The notes: a model not told the origin generated them from the sequence alone. A DNA stretch of 64,000 bases from G963668435 sp963668435 (GCA_963668435.2 CAXXSC010000005.1:1-64000), one strand, 5' to 3'. Positions 25,243 to 35,548 are shown, numbered from the stretch's first letter. Numbers and translations are program-made.

Positions 25243-28200
25243 TCATTTGAGGAGGGTAATTTTTTTTGTGTCGTGATAATTTCCGGCCCGAAGAAGGACG
25301 AAATAGACAGCACTGGGAAATTCCCCGGCATTCCAGGTCACGGTGTGCTTACCGGCATCGAGAGTATCCGAAAGTATAAGCGCCTCACGCTGCCCGGCGG
25401 TATTGTAGACAGTCACTTCGACCGGAAGGCGTTCCGGTATTTCAAAACTTATGACCGTTGAAGGATTGAAAGGATTGGGACTGGGATTGCAAAGTTCGAA
25501 GCGACGGGGTAAGGCATCATCAGCGCCAAGAGGAATGTCTTTTACAGGCGACGCCTGTTGTGACTCATAGGGACAGCCGGTCTGGGCCTTGTTCGCCCTG
25601 AATTTCGGCCAGGGGCTGTCCGCGAGCACGGCCCCTATATCAAAAGCGTAAAGGTGGGAATCGGAGGAGGTGAAATACAGAACGCCTTCATCACTTATCG
25701 TGGGGGATGAGTCGATAAAACCAGCCGTCGCGAATCGCCATGCAAGGTTTGCGTCACTGTCGACAGCATACATACAGCCATCGCGCGAACCAAAATATAC
25801 CAGTCCGTTTTCGTCGATTGCCGGAGAGCTTTCGACCATGCCGCCTGTCTGATATTTCCAGCGGATATCGCCGCCGAAGCTCAGAGAATACAATGCGCCG
25901 TCCGAACATCCGACATAGAGGTTTCCATCTTCGTCAATCGCGGGGGAACTCTCGATCCTGCCGCCGAGCCGGGATTTCCATATGAGCCCGCCATTCTGAC
26001 CGCTGACAGCATAAAACCAGCCGTCAAGCGCGCCAAAATACACGGTACCGTCATCATTGAGCGCCGGAGAGGATTCCACCGGCGAGGAGGTGCTGTACTG
26101 CCATTTGTACGAGCCGTCGGCATTGACACCGAGCACGCGGTTGTTCCAGGAGGCGCATATCAAGGTGCCGTCCTCGGCGACAGCGGGCGAGGCAATCACC
26201 ATATCGCCGGTACGGTAATTCCACTGTCCCCGCCCCTGCGTGTCCGCACCGATAAATCCGCCGTCCGAGGAACCGATATATATCCGGCCGTTACAGTCGA
26301 TTGCGGCAGAAGAGAACACCGGATCCCAGCAGTCAAGATCATTCAGACTTTTCCCATCCTTATCCAGTAGATAGAGATAACGGTCATACGAACCTATGCA
26401 GACAACACCGTCGTTTCTGACCGCAGGTGAGGCGACAATGCCCCATTTTGTCATATACCGCCATATAATATCGCCATCGGGAGTCAGTTTGCTGAGCGTG
26501 CCATCCCAGGAGCCAACGTACAGATTCCCTTCGCTGTCGATCGCGGGAGAGGAAAAAAGCAGCGGTCCATCGAGCTTTTTAACGAAAAGGATTTCCGGCA
26601 AGTCGCCTTCGGTTTTCGCGCCGGAATTTCGCAAAACACTGTTTCTCTCAATTCCGGCATAATAACCGAGAGCAGACAGTTTCACCACAACTTTCGACAG
26701 GGGACGGTCGATACTCAGACGCTCCAGATGATAAGGATCGGCGCCATATGAATTTTCCAGCTCCCCTCCTATGTAGAACATAGCCCTGAGGCCCGCATCC
26801 TTCGTTGCTGTTTCAATTGTCCCGTTACCCCTGCCGTAAGGCACGATGAACGCATCGGGTACAATACCGGTGATGGAAACCATCCGCTCCATGGAAAATT
26901 CGAGATCATCCTGAATACGCAGCCTGTAGCGATCCACACTTTCGTGTTCCTGCCGATCAATCAACGGCGCTCCGGCGAATGTGGTGTGAAGGTTCCAGGA
27001 ATGACTTTGGAAATCGGCAAGCCCCGTTTTCTGCATTATCCGTATCTGGTCATTTGAAAGATAGTCGCTGCGGTTGAGACGCGAGAGGATAAGGTTGAAA
27101 GAGGCCTTGCAGTTCAGTTCCTGAATCAGCGGGAGGACCCTTGTATACATGGAACGGTAGCCATCGTCGAAACTGAGCAGTACGGAGCGCTCGGGAACCG
27201 GTCTTCCACCGGTGACGTAATCAACATATTCACCTGTCGACAGCGTTTCATAGCCGAAATCATCAAGCTCTTCGACCATACGTCTGAGCATGGTCGGGGT
27301 CAGCGATATTTTCTCATTGTCATAATAGTTATAATCCACATTGTGCAGTGCGAACACCGGAATGGAGCCGGGATTGTGTTTATGGATCGTACCTTTCGTC
27401 ATGCCGCCCGTATTGTTGACAGTATAGGGCCCGAGGACAAGCGGCTCGCTGTCACGGTAGTCACTGGCGAAAATCCTGAACAGCACCGACCGCTGGTAAA
27501 CACCGGGAAAATCCGACCATGTCAGCCATGTGATCGCGCCCGGCCGGTAGTCGCCTCCTTCGAAACCGAGCGTTCCCGCAAGTGTCGCATTATGCCAGCT
27601 TGCACCGTTATCCGCAGAATATTCGCCGTGAACCCTGATATCGTTGCCCTCCTCGTCGCTGAGCGTAAAGCTCACATGGACAGCGGCATCTGTCATCTCA
27701 CCGGAACTCCCGGTAATAACGGGCCTGCTATTGAAAAGAAGTCTCACCGGGACAATCGCGGGGATACCCTCATGCCCGGCGGAAGGGGTCAATTTTAAAA
27801 GCGCCGTCCCGCTCACAACACCGGCATCGCCAAGAGCGTTCCACATACAGTTGAACGAGCGTCCACTGTCCGGAATCGCGGACAGCTCACGATCAATATC
27901 GGCAGCCGACCAAGTTTCGCCGTTGTCGAGTGAAAATTCGGCACGGACAGTCAGCTCACCGCTCCTGCAATAGTCGAGCGTACAAGAGAGCGGAACCAGC
28001 CCCTCAGATGTCTCACCGGGTGCTTCGATAGTGATCGAGGGCGCAGGCACAATGGAAAATGCCGGACAAAGCACCATGATATCACCGCTCTCATCCTTGA
28101 TCCTGAGCAGACACCCGGAAGAGAGCATATCAGGCGGAGTCCAGGCAAATGATCCGTTTTCACAGGCAATGTCTGCCAGCATGACCCATTCCGTGCCGCC

Positions 28201-28926
28201 ATCAGCAGAGAATTCGAGCACAGCATCGAAACCATAATCCCATGCGCATTCCCAACTTACAACAGTCCCGGTCATAGCGGGGATTGTATCGCCGCCGGAC
28301 GGAGTAATAAAAGATATCGAGGGATCGACCGGGACAATCGAGACTGTCCGCTGAGCTGTCTCTACAACGCCGCCATCCGTGCCGATGAAATTCACATTTA
28401 TATCAATAGCAAGCGTGTCATCCCATTCGACAGCGCTGTCCAGCCTGAACACGGCGAGAGCAAGAAGGCCGTTTGTTTCCACGGCGGGGCTTACGCCTCT
28501 CCTGATAATGGAAATACTGTACTGTCCGTCTCCGCCGGACTCGCGGACAATGGCGGGGTTGCCGGCCGACGTTTTAAAAACATTGGGCTCGGCGGCAAGA
28601 ACAACACTTTCCGCGCCATTAAGGACCAGCGAATCATCGGGAATCACGGGGCCGCTGAGATTGGCATGGATACGTCCTTTGGCCGGATCCCATGAGAAAT
28701 CGATCTCAGCCGCGCTGCAGTCGGCCTCTTGCCGGGCATAAATGGCAAATGCCGCAAGACCGCCGGGAATCACGCCGTTTATTGTATCTATATCCTGCTG
28801 ATACCCCTGCTGAGAGAGATCACTGTCGATGATAACGCCTGCCGAGACGCCCTGTATAGATGACAGCAACACCAATACGGCAACCACTATATATATGAAA
28901 TACTTTATATCCCGCGTTCGAATCAT
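25243..28926 (-). CDS. Secreted polysaccharide deacetylase fused to PQQ-like propeller and sorting domain
   Basis: About 1227 residues from ATG 28926, which starts a signal peptide (YFIYIVVAVLVLLSSIQGVS). Upstream codons overlap the divergent gene and look non-coding. Order: a cohesin-like beta domain, several Ig-like modules (SPSGGDTIPAMTGTVVSWEC-type), a NodB-type deacetylase domain (SFDDGYRSMY with metal Asp, HSWNLH, YGRGN), eight or so PQQ/propeller blades (SSPAIDxxGxxYVGSxDGxLY repeats), and a C-terminal sorting domain (NPSPNPFNPSTVISFEIPE ... KKITLLK). The NodB domain removes acetyl or formyl groups from cell-wall or exopolysaccharide sugars. The propeller may bind substrate or the cell surface. 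Confidence 0.85.
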   Translation of the reverse strand: MIRTRDIKYFIYIVVAVLVLLSSIQGVSAGVIIDSDLSQQGYQQDIDTINGVIPGGLAAFAIYARQEADCSAAEIDFSWDPAKGRIHANLSGPVIPDDSLVLNGAESVVLAAEPNVFKTSAGNPAIVRESGGDGQYSISIIRRGVSPAVETNGLLALAVFRLDSAVEWDDTLAIDINVNFIGTDGGVVETAQRTVSIVPVDPSISFITPSGGDTIPAMTGTVVSWECAWDYGFDAVLEFSADGGTEWVMLADIACENGSFAWTPPDMLSSGCLLRIKDESGDIMVLCPAFSIVPAPSITIEAPGETSEGLVPLSCTLDYCRSGELTVRAEFSLDNGETWSAADIDRELSAIPDSGRSFNCMWNALGDAGVVSGTALLKLTPSAGHEGIPAIVPVRLLFNSRPVITGSSGEMTDAAVHVSFTLSDEEGNDIRVHGEYSADNGASWHNATLAGTLGFEGGDYRPGAITWLTWSDFPGVYQRSVLFRIFASDYRDSEPLVLGPYTVNNTGGMTKGTIHKHNPGSIPVFALHNVDYNYYDNEKISLTPTMLRRMVEELDDFGYETLSTGEYVDYVTGGRPVPERSVLLSFDDGYRSMYTRVLPLIQELNCKASFNLILSRLNRSDYLSNDQIRIMQKTGLADFQSHSWNLHTTFAGAPLIDRQEHESVDRYRLRIQDDLEFSMERMVSITGIVPDAFIVPYGRGNGTIETATKDAGLRAMFYIGGELENSYGADPYHLERLSIDRPLSKVVVKLSALGYYAGIERNSVLRNSGAKTEGDLPEILFVKKLDGPLLFSSPAIDSEGNLYVGSWDGTLSKLTPDGDIIWRYMTKWGIVASPAVRNDGVVCIGSYDRYLYLLDKDGKSLNDLDCWDPVFSSAAIDCNGRIYIGSSDGGFIGADTQGRGQWNYRTGDMVIASPAVAEDGTLICASWNNRVLGVNADGSYKWQYSTSSPVESSPALNDDGTVYFGALDGWFYAVSGQNGGLIWKSRLGGRIESSPAIDEDGNLYVGCSDGALYSLSFGGDIRWKYQTGGMVESSPAIDENGLVYFGSRDGCMYAVDSDANLAWRFATAGFIDSSPTISDEGVLYFTSSDSHLYAFDIGAVLADSPWPKFRANKAQTGCPYESQQASPVKDIPLGADDALPRRFELCNPSPNPFNPSTVISFEIPERLPVEVTVYNTAGQREALILSDTLDAGKHTVTWNAGEFPSAVYFVLLRAGNYHDTKKITLLK

Positions 28927-29126
28927 GCTCTCTGCCGGACGTTTCCGCCGTGGCCTTTCGTCTTGACATGGACTTCCAGAGGTACGATACTGCAAGATAT
29001 AAATATACCACAATAGCATAAAGAAAACATGGTAAAACACCGCAGCCGGTTGAACTTTACGGTTTTCAGCTTTCATCAGATTTTCCGACGTTCTGACACG
29101 CCACCATGAAACGGAGTGCGTTTCCG

Positions 29127-31028
29127 ATGAAAAAGACATTAGGATTTGCAGGACTTTTCACTGTCGCCATCCTTATAGTAACGCTTTTTATTTTAGTATT
29201 CTGCGGATGTTCACGGGAACCTGCCTGGAAAAAGGCCAACGATGAGCTGAAAGCAGCCCACGGGATCACGCTCGAAACACGTTCCCTGCCGGATACAGAC
29301 ATCGAAAGCCTTGCCGGGGAAGGCCTAAGCGCCTCGCTCAATGATGCGCCGGTTATAGAGATTGCCGAGGGAGTCTCGGCTAAAGTGGTATGGACACGGG
29401 GCATCATGACCGCCGTTGTAAGCATGAAAGCAGGCGCTGAAATCCCGCGGGAAAATCTCGGCGCAAGTGAACGGATCATGCTGATGAGAGAGGGGGCGGT
29501 CGAACAGCTTGTCCGCGGCGCTTTCGTGCCCATGAAAGCCTTTGTCAAAACCACGAACTGGAGCGCCACACCGCATAACGATTTCATTTACCTTCCCGAA
29601 CAGGCGGACAACGCGGTCAAGGCCGGCCCTAATGGAGCCTCATTCCTCGAGGTATACAGCCCGCCACGACACGATTATATCGAAAAAGCGGGTGGCACGT
29701 TGGCAGAAACGCCCCAGCCACTCAACAGCAGCACTGAAGCGGTCACCCAAGCTGAAACTGTCCAGAATTTCCACGATCTCCAGTTTTTCGAGATGCGCTC
29801 TCCCGCAATGAAAGCACGTCTCATCGGCGGTAAAAACATGCAGCTCATGTTCAAATCCGCCGATCCGGGCTACAGCTCGAACTATCACGGCCGTGTAGAG
29901 GACCGTTTCTCCCTCATTCTCAGGGGTGGTTCACAGGATGACAATCCCCTCGGCAGTGTCAGTCTCGAAACAGACAGCTATGTCTACCTTCCATCAGGCA
30001 TGGTGCACCGTGAAAACGCCGGTCCGAAAGGCTATGACATGCTCACTATTGTCTGGCCTCCGAATCCCGAGTTCAACAACCGTCTCAGGCAACGCATGAG
30101 CGCTTTCAACGCAATCATTCCCGAGGGTGAACAGGTCACACTTGTCCACGACGGCGAGACTGCCAAACCCACGCTCAATTTCACCGAGGGCCCCGCCTGG
30201 ATGAACGGCAGCCTGTATTTTTCCAACATGTGGTTCGAGAAAGGTTTCGCGTCGGGCAGCCCGGAGGAAAGTAATACCATACGCATTGCTCCCGACGGCA
30301 CCCTTCATATAGTCAAGAAAGGGCTCCAGACCAACGGGCTCATGTCTCTGGGCAACGGCAAGCTCGCGGTCTGCGACATGTTCGGCCACCGCGTGATCGA
30401 AATGAGCGGCACGGGCCGTGTAATCAGAACATTCGCTACCGAATTCGACGGCGTTCGTCTCGACGGGCCCAACGATCTTGTCATCGACGCGAAAGGCGGC
30501 ATATATTTCACCGACCCGCAGTTCACACCCGGCCTTGACAAAACACAGCCCGGGAGATCCGTATTCTACCGCAGACCGGACGGCGAAATCATCCGTGTTA
30601 TCGAACCGGAGACAATTACGCTTCCCAACGGCATTCTTCTGAGCCCGGACGGCACAACATGCTACATTAACGACACCCGGGGCGATATTGTGTTCGCTTT
30701 CGATGTCAACGGAGACGGCAGCCTTTCCAACCGACGGGATTTCGCGAAACTAATGGTGCCGCCCGGTCAGCGCGACAACGAGGCCACGGTCACTGGCGCG
30801 GACGGCATGACAATCGACACGCAGGGCAACATCTATGTCGCAACTATCATGGGACTCCAGATATTTGACAGCGACGGCGGTTTTGTCGGCATCGTCCATT
30901 TCCCCATACGGCCTGTCAGCGCCTGTTTCGGCGGGAACGACATGAAGACTATTTATGCCACATGTAATACGCAGATTTATAAGATCAGGACAAATGTCAC
31001 CGGTCTGACATACCCGTTGAAAAACTGA
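29127..31028 (+). CDS. Cupin plus SMP-30/gluconolactonase lipoprotein
   Basis: About 633 residues from ATG 29127, with GGAG eleven bases upstream. The signal sequence (GLFTVAILIVTLFILVFCGC) ends in a lipobox-like Cys. The N-terminal half has cupin features (RFSLILRGG..., YVYLPSGMVHRENAG), and a preceding region with TNWSATPHNDFIYLPE may be a second cupin. Residues from about 345 form the six-bladed SMP-30 propeller: FTEGPAWMNGSLYFSN with the metal Glu, LDGPNDLVIDAKGGIYFTDP, LPNGILLSPD and GADGMTIDTQGNIYV. SMP-30 enzymes hydrolyse sugar lactones. The cupin module may be an isomerase or sugar binder. Divergent from the deacetylase gene, with 200 bases shared upstream. Confidence 0.8.
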   Translation: MKKTLGFAGLFTVAILIVTLFILVFCGCSREPAWKKANDELKAAHGITLETRSLPDTDIESLAGEGLSASLNDAPVIEIAEGVSAKVVWTRGIMTAVVSMKAGAEIPRENLGASERIMLMREGAVEQLVRGAFVPMKAFVKTTNWSATPHNDFIYLPEQADNAVKAGPNGASFLEVYSPPRHDYIEKAGGTLAETPQPLNSSTEAVTQAETVQNFHDLQFFEMRSPAMKARLIGGKNMQLMFKSADPGYSSNYHGRVEDRFSLILRGGSQDDNPLGSVSLETDSYVYLPSGMVHRENAGPKGYDMLTIVWPPNPEFNNRLRQRMSAFNAIIPEGEQVTLVHDGETAKPTLNFTEGPAWMNGSLYFSNMWFEKGFASGSPEESNTIRIAPDGTLHIVKKGLQTNGLMSLGNGKLAVCDMFGHRVIEMSGTGRVIRTFATEFDGVRLDGPNDLVIDAKGGIYFTDPQFTPGLDKTQPGRSVFYRRPDGEIIRVIEPETITLPNGILLSPDGTTCYINDTRGDIVFAFDVNGDGSLSNRRDFAKLMVPPGQRDNEATVTGADGMTIDTQGNIYVATIMGLQIFDSDGGFVGIVHFPIRPVSACFGGNDMKTIYATCNTQIYKIRTNVTGLTYPLKN

Positions 31029-31096
31029 TAACCAATTATTATAGTTATTAACGCATCAAAAACAACGTATGTAGCAGGTTATTTCCGGAGGTATCA

Positions 31097-31996
31097 GTGC
31101 ACGATCTCAAAGGAATCATCACCCCCATCGTCACCGTTTTCAACGACAACGAGTCTATTGACGAGGCGGGATACAGGAAAGTTATCGACCATCTCATCCA
31201 CCACGGTGTCAACGGTATTTTCGCCTGCGGGGGCCAGGGCGAGGGTATCAGCCTGACTGTACCCGAAAAAGAGCACATACTTGCGGTCACGCTGGAACAG
31301 ATCGACGGCGCAGTGCCAGTGCTCATGGGAACCGGCGCGGTTACAACAAGGGCGGCGATCGAACTGACACGCATGGCCGAAAAAGGCGGTGCAGATTACG
31401 CCACAGTGATCACCCCCCATTACCTGAGCCCGACACAGGATGAGCTTTACGACCATTACCGTGCCATTCTCGATGCGACAGATATTCCGATACTCATCTA
31501 TAACAATCCCTGGCGGACCCATCTCAATATCAAGCCCGAAACAGTTGCGCGTCTCTGCGAATACTCGCCCAACATGTACGGCATCAAGGACTCCAGCGGC
31601 GACCTCGCGATGACAATGGCCTACAAACGCCTGGCCCCCGACCGTCAGTCCGGGACATTCAGGGTTTTCATCGGGCGTGACCAGCTTATCCATGCCGCGC
31701 TCGCCTCGGGCCTCGATGGCGCTGTCGCGGCGACCTCCAACGCTGCAATCGATATTGTCGTGGGCATTTACCGCGAATTCATTTCCGGCAATGCGGCGAA
31801 ATCGAAAGAACTGCAGGACATCCTCATCCCACTTCGGGAAGCGTTTGCACTCGGCACGTTCCCCGTACTGGTCAAGGAGGCCATGACCCTGCAGGGGCTT
31901 CCCGCCGGCCCGTGCCGCGCACCGGTGGGCCCGATGTCTGAAACGAACCGCGGCAAGCTGAGAGCTATTCTCAAGAACATGGATCTCATTTCATGA
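31097..31996 (+). CDS. DapA/NAL-family class I aldolase
   Basis: A 299-residue TIM-barrel aldolase starting at GTG after CCGGAGG. The Schiff-base Lys164 (YGIKDSSGD) and the Tyr135 (LIYNNPW) are in place. The usual DapA phosphate-like GTTGE motif is replaced by CGGQGEG, so it is not a normal dihydrodipicolinate synthase. It more likely acts on another pyruvate-linked substrate such as a 2-keto-3-deoxy sugar acid or N-acetylneuraminate-type compound. The neighbouring SMP-30 lipoprotein is consistent with sugar-acid breakdown. Operon membership with the next gene is doubtful because a terminator follows. Confidence 0.85.
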   Translation: MHDLKGIITPIVTVFNDNESIDEAGYRKVIDHLIHHGVNGIFACGGQGEGISLTVPEKEHILAVTLEQIDGAVPVLMGTGAVTTRAAIELTRMAEKGGADYATVITPHYLSPTQDELYDHYRAILDATDIPILIYNNPWRTHLNIKPETVARLCEYSPNMYGIKDSSGDLAMTMAYKRLAPDRQSGTFRVFIGRDQLIHAALASGLDGAVAATSNAAIDIVVGIYREFISGNAAKSKELQDILIPLREAFALGTFPVLVKEAMTLQGLPAGPCRAPVGPMSETNRGKLRAILKNMDLIS

Positions 31997-32044
31997 AAGC
32001 AGGCTGTTTTCCGCCGAATGCCGGATATTCAGTCCACGAAAGAA

Positions 32045-32073
32045 GCCGTCCGTTGCAATGGGACGGCGTTTTT
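32045..32073 (+). terminator. Terminator after the aldolase gene
   Basis: A 7-bp stem GCCGTCC / GGACGGC followed by G and five T. It lies about 50 bases beyond the aldolase stop. Confidence 0.85.
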
Positions 32074-32135
32074 CGTATCTTTAATGTACAGTGATATTAT
32101 GTGTTTCATATCAATTATGACAAGGATCACCGTTC

Positions 32136-33161
32136 ATGATAAAAAACACACTCGCTTCAATGGCAAAAATAGCCTATGACAAAGGGGAACGTCTTGTCGC
32201 CCCGATCATGGGCTATCCCGGCCTCGCCATGACCGGTGTCAATGTCAAGCTCGCCCAGCAGAATTACGGCGAGCACTATCGGGTGCTTTCGGCGCTTGTG
32301 AAACGTTTCGAGCCCGACCTGATGTTCCCGATCATGGATCTTTCGGTCGAGGCAAACGCGTTTGGTCGATATACGGTCTTTCCGCGCGACGACACCGCGA
32401 CAGTGGTCAAGGACACATTCGACTGGTCGGAGCTCGAGGTCTGGAAACGCATCAATATCTCTCTCGATGCCCGTCTGGTAAGCTATGTGGAAACGGTCAA
32501 GCTCATGAGCATCGGTTTCCCCACGCAAGTGTTGCGTGGCGCCTATGTCGCGGGCCCCTATTCGCTCGCAGCCCTGATCATCGGCGCGGACGAGGCCGCC
32601 ATGATGACCCTGTTGGAACCGGAGAAACTCCTTACGCTGCTCGAGTTCGTTACCGAACGCATCCTGCAGTACACCCGCCTTCTGATCAGCGCCGGGGCAC
32701 AGTCGATCTGCATATTGGAGCCCAGCGCAGTCATGCTTGGCCCGCAGCAGTTCGAGGCATTCTCCAGCAGCTACGTCAAACACATTTCGGACAGCTGTAA
32801 GTACAATGGTGTCAACATCATATACCACACCTGCGGCAACACCATGCACCTGATCGACAAGATGGTCGATTCCGGTGTCAACGGCATTTCTCTCGACTCG
32901 AAAGAGGTCGGCGTAGACCTTCCTAAAGTCGGCGCTTCAGTGCCGGAAAATGTCGCAATCATCGGCAACATCAACCCGACCACCAGTATTTTCAAGGGTA
33001 CGGTCCGCGAGACGGAACAAGAAACGCTTGAACTGCTCCGGGCCATGGATCCCTACCCCAATTTCATCCTGAGCACCGGCTGCGACCTCCCGCAGGAAAC
33101 ACCGCTTTACAACATCGCGGCGTTCATGGACACCGGTCGCTCTTACCGGGTCGGCGGCTGA
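32136..33161 (+). CDS. UroD/MtaA-family methyltransferase-like protein
   Basis: A 341-residue protein of the uroporphyrinogen-decarboxylase fold. The H-x-C-G motif at His231-Cys233 and a second Cys316 (STGCDLP) form the zinc site of the MtaA/MtbA corrinoid methyltransferase branch. The substrate Arg/Asp pattern of true HemE is not seen (start is IMGYPGLAMTG). It therefore probably moves methyl groups between a corrinoid protein and a thiol or tetrahydrofolate. No corrinoid protein gene lies nearby. Three bases separate it from the MFS transporter, so the transporter may import its methylated substrate. Confidence 0.8.
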   Translation: MIKNTLASMAKIAYDKGERLVAPIMGYPGLAMTGVNVKLAQQNYGEHYRVLSALVKRFEPDLMFPIMDLSVEANAFGRYTVFPRDDTATVVKDTFDWSELEVWKRINISLDARLVSYVETVKLMSIGFPTQVLRGAYVAGPYSLAALIIGADEAAMMTLLEPEKLLTLLEFVTERILQYTRLLISAGAQSICILEPSAVMLGPQQFEAFSSSYVKHISDSCKYNGVNIIYHTCGNTMHLIDKMVDSGVNGISLDSKEVGVDLPKVGASVPENVAIIGNINPTTSIFKGTVRETEQETLELLRAMDPYPNFILSTGCDLPQETPLYNIAAFMDTGRSYRVGG

Positions 33162-33164
33162 TAG

Positions 33165-34409
33165 ATGAACGACAAGAATCAGGGGCCGAACGGAGCATCC
33201 ACAGCTGGCAAGGAAGGTGTTTTCGAGACAGGGCGGCTTTTTATTATCGCGCTCGCACATCTCGTGCATGACACCTATTCCGCGTTTCTCGCGCCGCTGC
33301 TCCCCCTCCTGATCGACAAGCTCGGCATGAGCTACACGCTCGCGGGCAGTCTTTCAGTGGCACAGCGTATCCCCTCTATCCTGAACCCGATAGCAGGGAT
33401 TCTCGCCGACCGGTTCAACGCCCGCTGGTTCGTGGTCATAAGTCCGGGTCTGACCGCGGTGGCAATGTCGCTCTTAGGTATCGCGCCGCACTATATATTC
33501 CTTGTCATCCTGCTCGTGATCATGGGAGTCAGCGCCACACTGTTCCATGTGCCGACACCGGTCATGATACGCCGTCTGTCAGCAAACAAAGTTGGCCGCG
33601 GCATGAGCATCTACATGCTCGGCGGCGAACTGGCCCGCGCATTGGGACCGATCACCATTCTCGGCGCTGTCTCGCTCTGGGGGCTCGAGGGAAGCTGGCG
33701 GCTGATACCGTTCGGCATCATGACCTCGGTCGTGCTCCATTTCATCCTCGATGACGCACCCGCGGGCAAAGCGGCACATCATGACAACAGCACCGCGGCA
33801 TCTTTCCGGTCGCTCGGCGATCACCGGAACTTTTTCTTCATAATCACCGCCATGACTTTTTTCCGCACCATGCTCCTCGGTTCGCTGACATTCTACCTGC
33901 CGACATACCTCACCAGCAAGGGCGCAACCATGTGGGTCGCGGGCATGTCACTGTCCATTATCCAGTCGGCCGGTGCAGTCGGCACACTCTGCTGCGGCTC
34001 CATCTCGGACAACCTCGGCAGGAAAAACATGCTGCTCATCCTGAGCGTGGTAACACCGCTTTTCATGTGGGCTTTCATCCTGTACGGCGGTGTCATGACA
34101 GTGCCGCTGTTGCTCATCCTCGGCTTCTCGCTTTTCTCCTACAACCCGGTACTTCTCGCCATGGTGCAGGAGCTCGAAACCGATTTCCCGGCGTTCCTCA
34201 ACAGCATCTACATGGGCATGATATTCCTCGTGTCGTCCCTGTCGGTGCTCACCGTCGGCAGGCTGGCCGACAGCATCGGGCTCGATCTGGCCTACCGTAT
34301 CGCCGCATCGGTCGGATTTCTCACCATTCCTTTTATCTTGATGCTGAAAGACGACAAGAAGAAAACAGGGACGCGGCATCCGGAATGGAGCACGGAAGAC
34401 ACGGATTGA
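33165..34409 (+). CDS. MFS transporter, fosmidomycin-resistance (Fsr)-like
   Basis: A 414-residue protein with about twelve hydrophobic helices. The LVHDTYSAFLAPLLPLLIDK start and the motifs SVAQRIPSILNPIAGILADR and LFHVPTPVMIRRLSANKVGR followed by GMSIYMLGGELARALGP resemble the Fsr/YnfM-type branch of the major facilitator superfamily. The second half repeats the charged loop GSISDNLGRKN. It is translated with the UroD/MtaA-like gene. Substrate unknown: antibiotic efflux or uptake of a small organic substrate are both possible. Confidence 0.85.
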   Translation: MNDKNQGPNGASTAGKEGVFETGRLFIIALAHLVHDTYSAFLAPLLPLLIDKLGMSYTLAGSLSVAQRIPSILNPIAGILADRFNARWFVVISPGLTAVAMSLLGIAPHYIFLVILLVIMGVSATLFHVPTPVMIRRLSANKVGRGMSIYMLGGELARALGPITILGAVSLWGLEGSWRLIPFGIMTSVVLHFILDDAPAGKAAHHDNSTAASFRSLGDHRNFFFIITAMTFFRTMLLGSLTFYLPTYLTSKGATMWVAGMSLSIIQSAGAVGTLCCGSISDNLGRKNMLLILSVVTPLFMWAFILYGGVMTVPLLLILGFSLFSYNPVLLAMVQELETDFPAFLNSIYMGMIFLVSSLSVLTVGRLADSIGLDLAYRIAASVGFLTIPFILMLKDDKKKTGTRHPEWSTEDTD

Positions 34410-34576
34410 GCGGCTTTACGTGGATTTCTGCGGATTGGAAAAAGCGGTAGATAATTGTCCTACTCCCAGATAAACATCATCGAATGATATATCCGAAAAA
34501 ATGAAGTCATTCCGAATCCGTTTCGGGATATCTTTTGGGATTGTGATTTTCTCTGTGTTCTCTATAACCTCTGTAG

Positions 34577-35452
34577 CTACACACAATTCTCCAGATAATA
34601 CACATAGGCATGTTCAAGGTTCGGCTCGATCGGGACTGCATCGCCTAAGCCGGGATTATCCCCGACAATCTCGACTGTCCAGCCCTCTCCTGACGGTATC
34701 GTGGAAATGATGGAATATCGTTCCTTCATCTCTTTCAGGTCGGTATCGCCGACAAGCAGGCGCCATGAATGACCTTTTGCCAGTTCTATCAGTTCCGACG
34801 GCTTTCCCCGGAACGCGATCTCGCCATGATCGAGCAGCGCCATATCAGTGCATGTGCTCGATATGTCACCCACGATATGCGTCGAAAGGATGATTATCCG
34901 ATCATCACAGGCAAGGTCAGCAATGATATTCCTGAACCGGAGACGCTCTTCCGGATCGAGTCCCACTGTTGGCTCGTCCACAACGAGGAGACGGGGATTT
35001 CCAATGAGGGCCTGCGCTATCCCGAGTCGCCGTTTCATCCCGCCTGACAGTTTTTTTGCACGAAGATTCGCGGCATTGGAAAGTCCCACTTTTTCCAGCA
35101 TCGCATCGACTGCATTATGCCGCTTTGCCCGGCTGTCGGGCAAAGACAGGCTGTAACAGTAATCGAGGTATTCCTGCGCTGTCAGGTTCGAACTGACATC
35201 GAAGTCCTGGGGCAGGTATCCGAGGAAATGCCGTATTTTAGAGCGGCGGCGATTCAGATCGAGCCCGTCAACAGCCACATCCCCGGAACTCGCTGTCATG
35301 AGAGTCGTGACAATTTTCATCAGGGTTGTCTTGCCCGCCCCGTTCGGTCCGACCAGGCCGAACATCCCCGAATGTATGTCCAGGGAAATATTTTTCAGGG
35401 CATGAATATCACCCGGATATTTTTTTGAGATATTTTGGATGGTGAGGTTCAT
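34577..35452 (-). CDS. ABC transporter ATP-binding protein
   Basis: A 291-residue ATPase with Walker A (GPNGAGKTTL), signature (LSGGMKRRLGIAQAL), Walker B (LLVVDEPTVGLDP) and switch His (STHIVGD). The C-terminal ~80 residues form the extension seen in ABC-2 exporters. It lies 96 bases downstream of the membrane-protein gene on the same strand, so the two form one exporter of the gliding/Nod/antibiotic type. Substrate unknown. Confidence 0.9.
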   Translation of the reverse strand: MNLTIQNISKKYPGDIHALKNISLDIHSGMFGLVGPNGAGKTTLMKIVTTLMTASSGDVAVDGLDLNRRRSKIRHFLGYLPQDFDVSSNLTAQEYLDYCYSLSLPDSRAKRHNAVDAMLEKVGLSNAANLRAKKLSGGMKRRLGIAQALIGNPRLLVVDEPTVGLDPEERLRFRNIIADLACDDRIIILSTHIVGDISSTCTDMALLDHGEIAFRGKPSELIELAKGHSWRLLVGDTDLKEMKERYSIISTIPSGEGWTVEIVGDNPGLGDAVPIEPNLEHAYVYYLENCV

Positions 35453-35548
35453 ATGCCGGTCCTTACATCTTTAATAACGCCCCGCAACACATCGTTCCCA
35501 CCCCACTGGGGAAGAAGTCACAAAATGACAGGAAGTGGGCTATTCACA

